NCBI RefSeq assembly: GCF_022524345.1
Contig: NZ_JAKWJU010000002.1
Coordinates: forward strand, 2,232,001 to 2,296,000
Direction of reading: 5' to 3'
Length of the DNA: 64,000 nucleotides
Origin: Streptomyces marispadix
GTDB lineage: Bacteria > Actinomycetota > Actinomycetes > Streptomycetales > Streptomycetaceae
Below, piece after piece: positions 61,676 to 64,000 of this stretch. Position numbers and translations under genes: made by a program. Within the stretch, counting starts at the first letter, position 1. Every line of letters starts with the position of its first letter. The notes beneath the pieces were generated by a model, which worked only from the letters and a program-made list of their open reading frames with translations, had not been told where the DNA came from and ran no database searches.

Positions 61676-63607
61676 TCAGCCGAAGGTGTGCGTGCCGGGT
61701 GCGGTGAGCAGGGCCAGCAGTGCGACGCCCGCGACCGTCCAGGCCACGTAGTCCCCGATGTGCCCGGACTGCAACCTGGCCGGGAGGCGCAGCAGCCGTT
61801 CGGTGCCTTCCGAAGGCGTGCGCCGCCGCAGGCCCAGCAGTGCGGCGCCTACGCCGAGCGCCGTCGACAGCAGACCCAGCAGTACGCCGACGGCGGTCCA
61901 GTGCGCGGGGGGACCGGGTGCCGGGCGCGGGTTCACGCCGTCCAGCACGACCGACTCGTAACCCTCGTGCGAGGCGAAGAACTGCGCCGCGTCGGCCGTG
62001 GCCGTGGCCCACTGCGGGACGATCCCCGCGGCCAGGGCGGCAGCGAGCAGCACGGCGGGCACCGCGAGCATCGTGACGGGGATGCGGCGCAACCGGCCGC
62101 CGGTCTCGGGTGGTTCGTCGCCACGGGTGCCGACGTCGCCGGTGCTGTCGGCGTCGGTGGCGAAGTCCTCCGTGCGGTCGCTGCGGTCGCTGCGTTGGCC
62201 GGTGTGGTCCGCGCTCCCCGCGGCCCCCGTCCGCCGCCGCACCTCCTCCGGGCGCGTTCCCACTCCGGCGAAGACCCGCAGCCCTGCACGCAGCACCGCG
62301 CCGCCGGTCACCGCGGAGGCCAGTACGAACACCGCGGTCAGCCAGTGGCCAGTGTGGCCCGCGGCCTCCTCGGCGACCGCCTTGCCCAGCGACGTGCCGA
62401 ACGGCGGCATCCCGCACACCGCGAGCCCGCCGAGGACGAACAGGCCGCCGGTGAGGGGGAGTTCGCGTGCCTTCCCGTGCAACTCCCGCTCGTCGACGGA
62501 GGCGTAGCGGTCGAGCAGGATGCCCGTGCAGGCGAACAGCGCCGCCTTGACGCAGCCGTGCGCCAGTACGTACAGCGACGTGCCCGCGGTGCCCTCGGCG
62601 GTCAGCAGCCCGGCGCCGATCAGGAACAGCCCGATGTGCGCGACCGTCGAGAACGCCAGCAGCCGTTTGAGGTGCCGCTGCCGCCAGCTCATCGCCGCGC
62701 CGAGCAGCGCGGTCACCACGCCGACGGCGACGAGGGCGCGGCCGACGGCCTCCTGCGGCAGTCCGCCGGGTCCGGCGAACACCGTCCAGTACAGGCGGGC
62801 GACACCGAAGACGCCCAGCTCGACCATGACGCCGGACAGCAGCATCGACACCGGTGTCGGGGCGACGGCGTGCGCGTCCGGCAGCCAGAAGTGGAACGGC
62901 ACGGCCGCGGCCTTCACCAGCAGCCCGGCGGCGACCAGTACGAACGCCGCGAGAACCAGCGCGTCGGGGTGCTGCCCGTCGAGCCGGCGCCCGGTCTGTG
63001 CGAAGCCCAGCTCGCCGGTGCGTGCGTACAGCAGCGCGATGCCCAGCAACATGGCGTAGCCGCCGAGGGAGTTGACGATGCCGAAGGCCAACGCGCCCTG
63101 CACCGGCCGCCGTTCCTCCACGCGGAAGCCGGTGAGCGCGTATGCGACGACGCCCATCAGCTCGAAGAACACGAACGAGTTGAAGAGATCGCCCGTCAGG
63201 CAGAAGCCGCACATGCCCGCCTGGAAGATCAGCATCAGCGCGGGGAACGAGCCGCTTCCGCGCCGGGGCGGCTCCTCGAAGTAGCGCCAGGAATACAGGA
63301 GTACGGCGACGACGAGCAGCGATGCGAAGGCCGCCAGCCCCAGCGACAGCGGGTCGCCCGCGAGTACGATCCCGACGCCCTGGCCGCCCGGTCCCGGACG
63401 CCATCCGCCCAGCCACTCGACGACGTAGGGGTCGCCGTGCGCACCGCCGAGCAGCGCCGCACCGGCGAGCACCGCGGACACCGCGGCGAAGGCGACGCTC
63501 ACGCTGTCCGAGGCGACGCGGGGCAGCCGTCTGCCGCCCGCCGCGAGCACGGCGGCACCCAGCAGCGGCACCACGACGACGAGCGGCAGCAGCCGCGCCA
63601 CGTTCAC
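61676..63607 (-). CDS. Mrp antiporter subunit D-like / complex I-type proton-pumping subunit
   Basis: The 643-residue membrane protein belongs to the NuoL/M/N-MrpD family. Its core has the proton channel motifs: LTGDLFNSFVFFELMGVVAYALTGF (Glu), VKAAAVPFHFWLPDAHAVAPTPVSMLLSGVMVELGVFG (Lys and Glu) and HLKRLLAFSTVAHIGLFLIG. About 14 helices are visible. A cytoplasmic insertion of about 50 polar residues (TGQRSDRSDRTEDFATDADSTGD) sits after residue 430. It follows an MrpC-type gene by 41 bp. No E, F or G subunit follows in this window, so further subunits would be outside to the right. Confidence 0.9.
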   Translation of the reverse strand: MNVARLLPLVVVVPLLGAAVLAAGGRRLPRVASDSVSVAFAAVSAVLAGAALLGGAHGDPYVVEWLGGWRPGPGGQGVGIVLAGDPLSLGLAAFASLLVVAVLLYSWRYFEEPPRRGSGSFPALMLIFQAGMCGFCLTGDLFNSFVFFELMGVVAYALTGFRVEERRPVQGALAFGIVNSLGGYAMLLGIALLYARTGELGFAQTGRRLDGQHPDALVLAAFVLVAAGLLVKAAAVPFHFWLPDAHAVAPTPVSMLLSGVMVELGVFGVARLYWTVFAGPGGLPQEAVGRALVAVGVVTALLGAAMSWRQRHLKRLLAFSTVAHIGLFLIGAGLLTAEGTAGTSLYVLAHGCVKAALFACTGILLDRYASVDERELHGKARELPLTGGLFVLGGLAVCGMPPFGTSLGKAVAEEAAGHTGHWLTAVFVLASAVTGGAVLRAGLRVFAGVGTRPEEVRRRTGAAGSADHTGQRSDRSDRTEDFATDADSTGDVGTRGDEPPETGGRLRRIPVTMLAVPAVLLAAALAAGIVPQWATATADAAQFFASHEGYESVVLDGVNPRPAPGPPAHWTAVGVLLGLLSTALGVGAALLGLRRRTPSEGTERLLRLPARLQSGHIGDYVAWTVAGVALLALLTAPGTHTFG

Positions 63608-63648
63608 CCGTGCATCACCCCTGGACCACGCTCGTCCGCCCCCACCCG

Positions 63649-63993
63649 TCAGCCCTTCAGCGCCGAGAGCTGGTCGGGGTCGACGGTGCCGTGCCGCTTG
63701 TGCAACTGGATGACGAGGGCCAGCAGCAGCGCCGTCACGGTGGCGCCCACGACGACGTCCGTGAGGGTCAGCGCCTGTACGACGGGGTCGACGACGCGGG
63801 CGTCCTTCGGCACGTCCGCGTAGACGGGCGCGGTGCCGCCGTCCCGGTAGCCGACGGCGAGCAGCAGTACGTATGTGGAGGACTGGGTGACGGAGAGGCA
63901 GCCGACGGTGTGGATGAGATCGCGGCTGACGACGATTCCGTAGACGCCGATCAGGAAGAGCCAGCCCGCGACGAGGTAGGGCAGCAGGGTCAT
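63649..63993 (-). CDS. Mrp antiporter subunit C / NuoK-like protein
   Basis: The 114-residue protein has three hydrophobic segments (LPYLVAGWLFLIGVYGIVVS, LIHTVGCLSVTQSSTYVLLLAVGY and DVVVGATVTALLLALVIQLHKR) with the intramembrane pattern of NuoK and MrpC. VDPVVQALTLTDVVVG is a family motif. It is followed by the MrpD-like gene and is likely part of a multi-subunit Na+/H+ antiporter operon starting outside the window. The start ATG is 7 bp from the edge. Confidence 0.88.
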   Translation of the reverse strand: MTLLPYLVAGWLFLIGVYGIVVSRDLIHTVGCLSVTQSSTYVLLLAVGYRDGGTAPVYADVPKDARVVDPVVQALTLTDVVVGATVTALLLALVIQLHKRHGTVDPDQLSALKG

Positions 63994-64000
63994 CCGGCGT

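Noticed and set aside
61586..63823. 745-codon plus-strand frame over the MrpD-like gene
   Set aside because: Shadow of a clear membrane protein on the minus strand.

Overview
The window is high-GC DNA (GTG and TTG starts are common, third codon positions are almost always G or C) from a streptomycete, most likely Streptomyces or a close relative. The WhiB protein matches the Streptomyces developmental WhiB almost residue for residue. The order whiB / fbiA-fbiB / mannose-1-P guanylyltransferase / LCP genes is the actinobacterial core arrangement also known from mycobacteria (Rv3260c-Rv3267). No phage, insertion sequence, CRISPR, rRNA or tRNA gene was recognised. This is core-chromosome DNA with many small regulatory sites.

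Layout. 1-9 kb: a large membrane glycosyltransferase (cut by the left edge), whiB, cysteine dioxygenase, the F420 genes fbiA-fbiB, a DNA glycosylase and a GDP-mannose-type nucleotidyltransferase. 9-22 kb: cell-envelope assembly, with a secreted PGRP-type amidase, a TIGR03089 protein, five LytR-CpsA-Psr (LCP) ligases, a second GT2 glycosyltransferase and an acyl-CoA thioesterase. 22-32 kb: a VOC/CGNR-regulator divergent pair, UDP-glucose dehydrogenase, acyl-CoA dehydrogenase, a secreted hydrolase, a POT peptide transporter, an OmpR-type two-component system and a GtrA protein. 32-38 kb: purK-purE-dipeptidase, then an anti-sigma / anti-anti-sigma / sigma-B-family module. 38-44 kb: histidine-utilisation operon hutU-(M20 amidase)-hutF-hutI. 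44-55 kb: PLP decarboxylase, a frameshifted LysR regulator, a MetE-like methyltransferase, an APC permease, an RpiR regulator with NCS1 permease, and cystathionine beta-synthase. 55-64 kb: SGNH hydrolase, thiolase, small conserved proteins, a Bax-inhibitor-1 protein and Mrp antiporter-type subunits D and C.

How the parts work together. The left third serves the cell surface: sugar nucleotide synthesis (mannose-1-P guanylyltransferase, UDP-glucose dehydrogenase), glycosyltransfer (two GT2 enzymes, GtrA) and attachment of polymers to peptidoglycan (five LCP proteins). The centre and right hold nitrogen and sulfur metabolism: histidine breakdown, peptide and amino-acid uptake, purine synthesis, nucleobase uptake, cysteine synthesis (CBS) and cysteine degradation (CDO).

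The most striking signal is upstream of cysteine dioxygenase. A consensus -35 box (TTGACA) is placed so that transcription would start at or beside the ATG of a 33-codon ORF ending CRCLCRCC, with all five Cys codons being TGT. Hairpins follow at once. This looks like a leaderless cysteine-sensing leader peptide, here in front of a cysteine-degrading gene rather than a biosynthetic one. Other strong regulatory signals are a 9-bp inverted repeat straddling the -10 box of the hut operon and four GGTAAC half-sites between a CGNR regulator and its divergent VOC gene. Two reading-frame anomalies (purE lacking its expected stop; a LysR gene with one extra base) need checking against raw reads.
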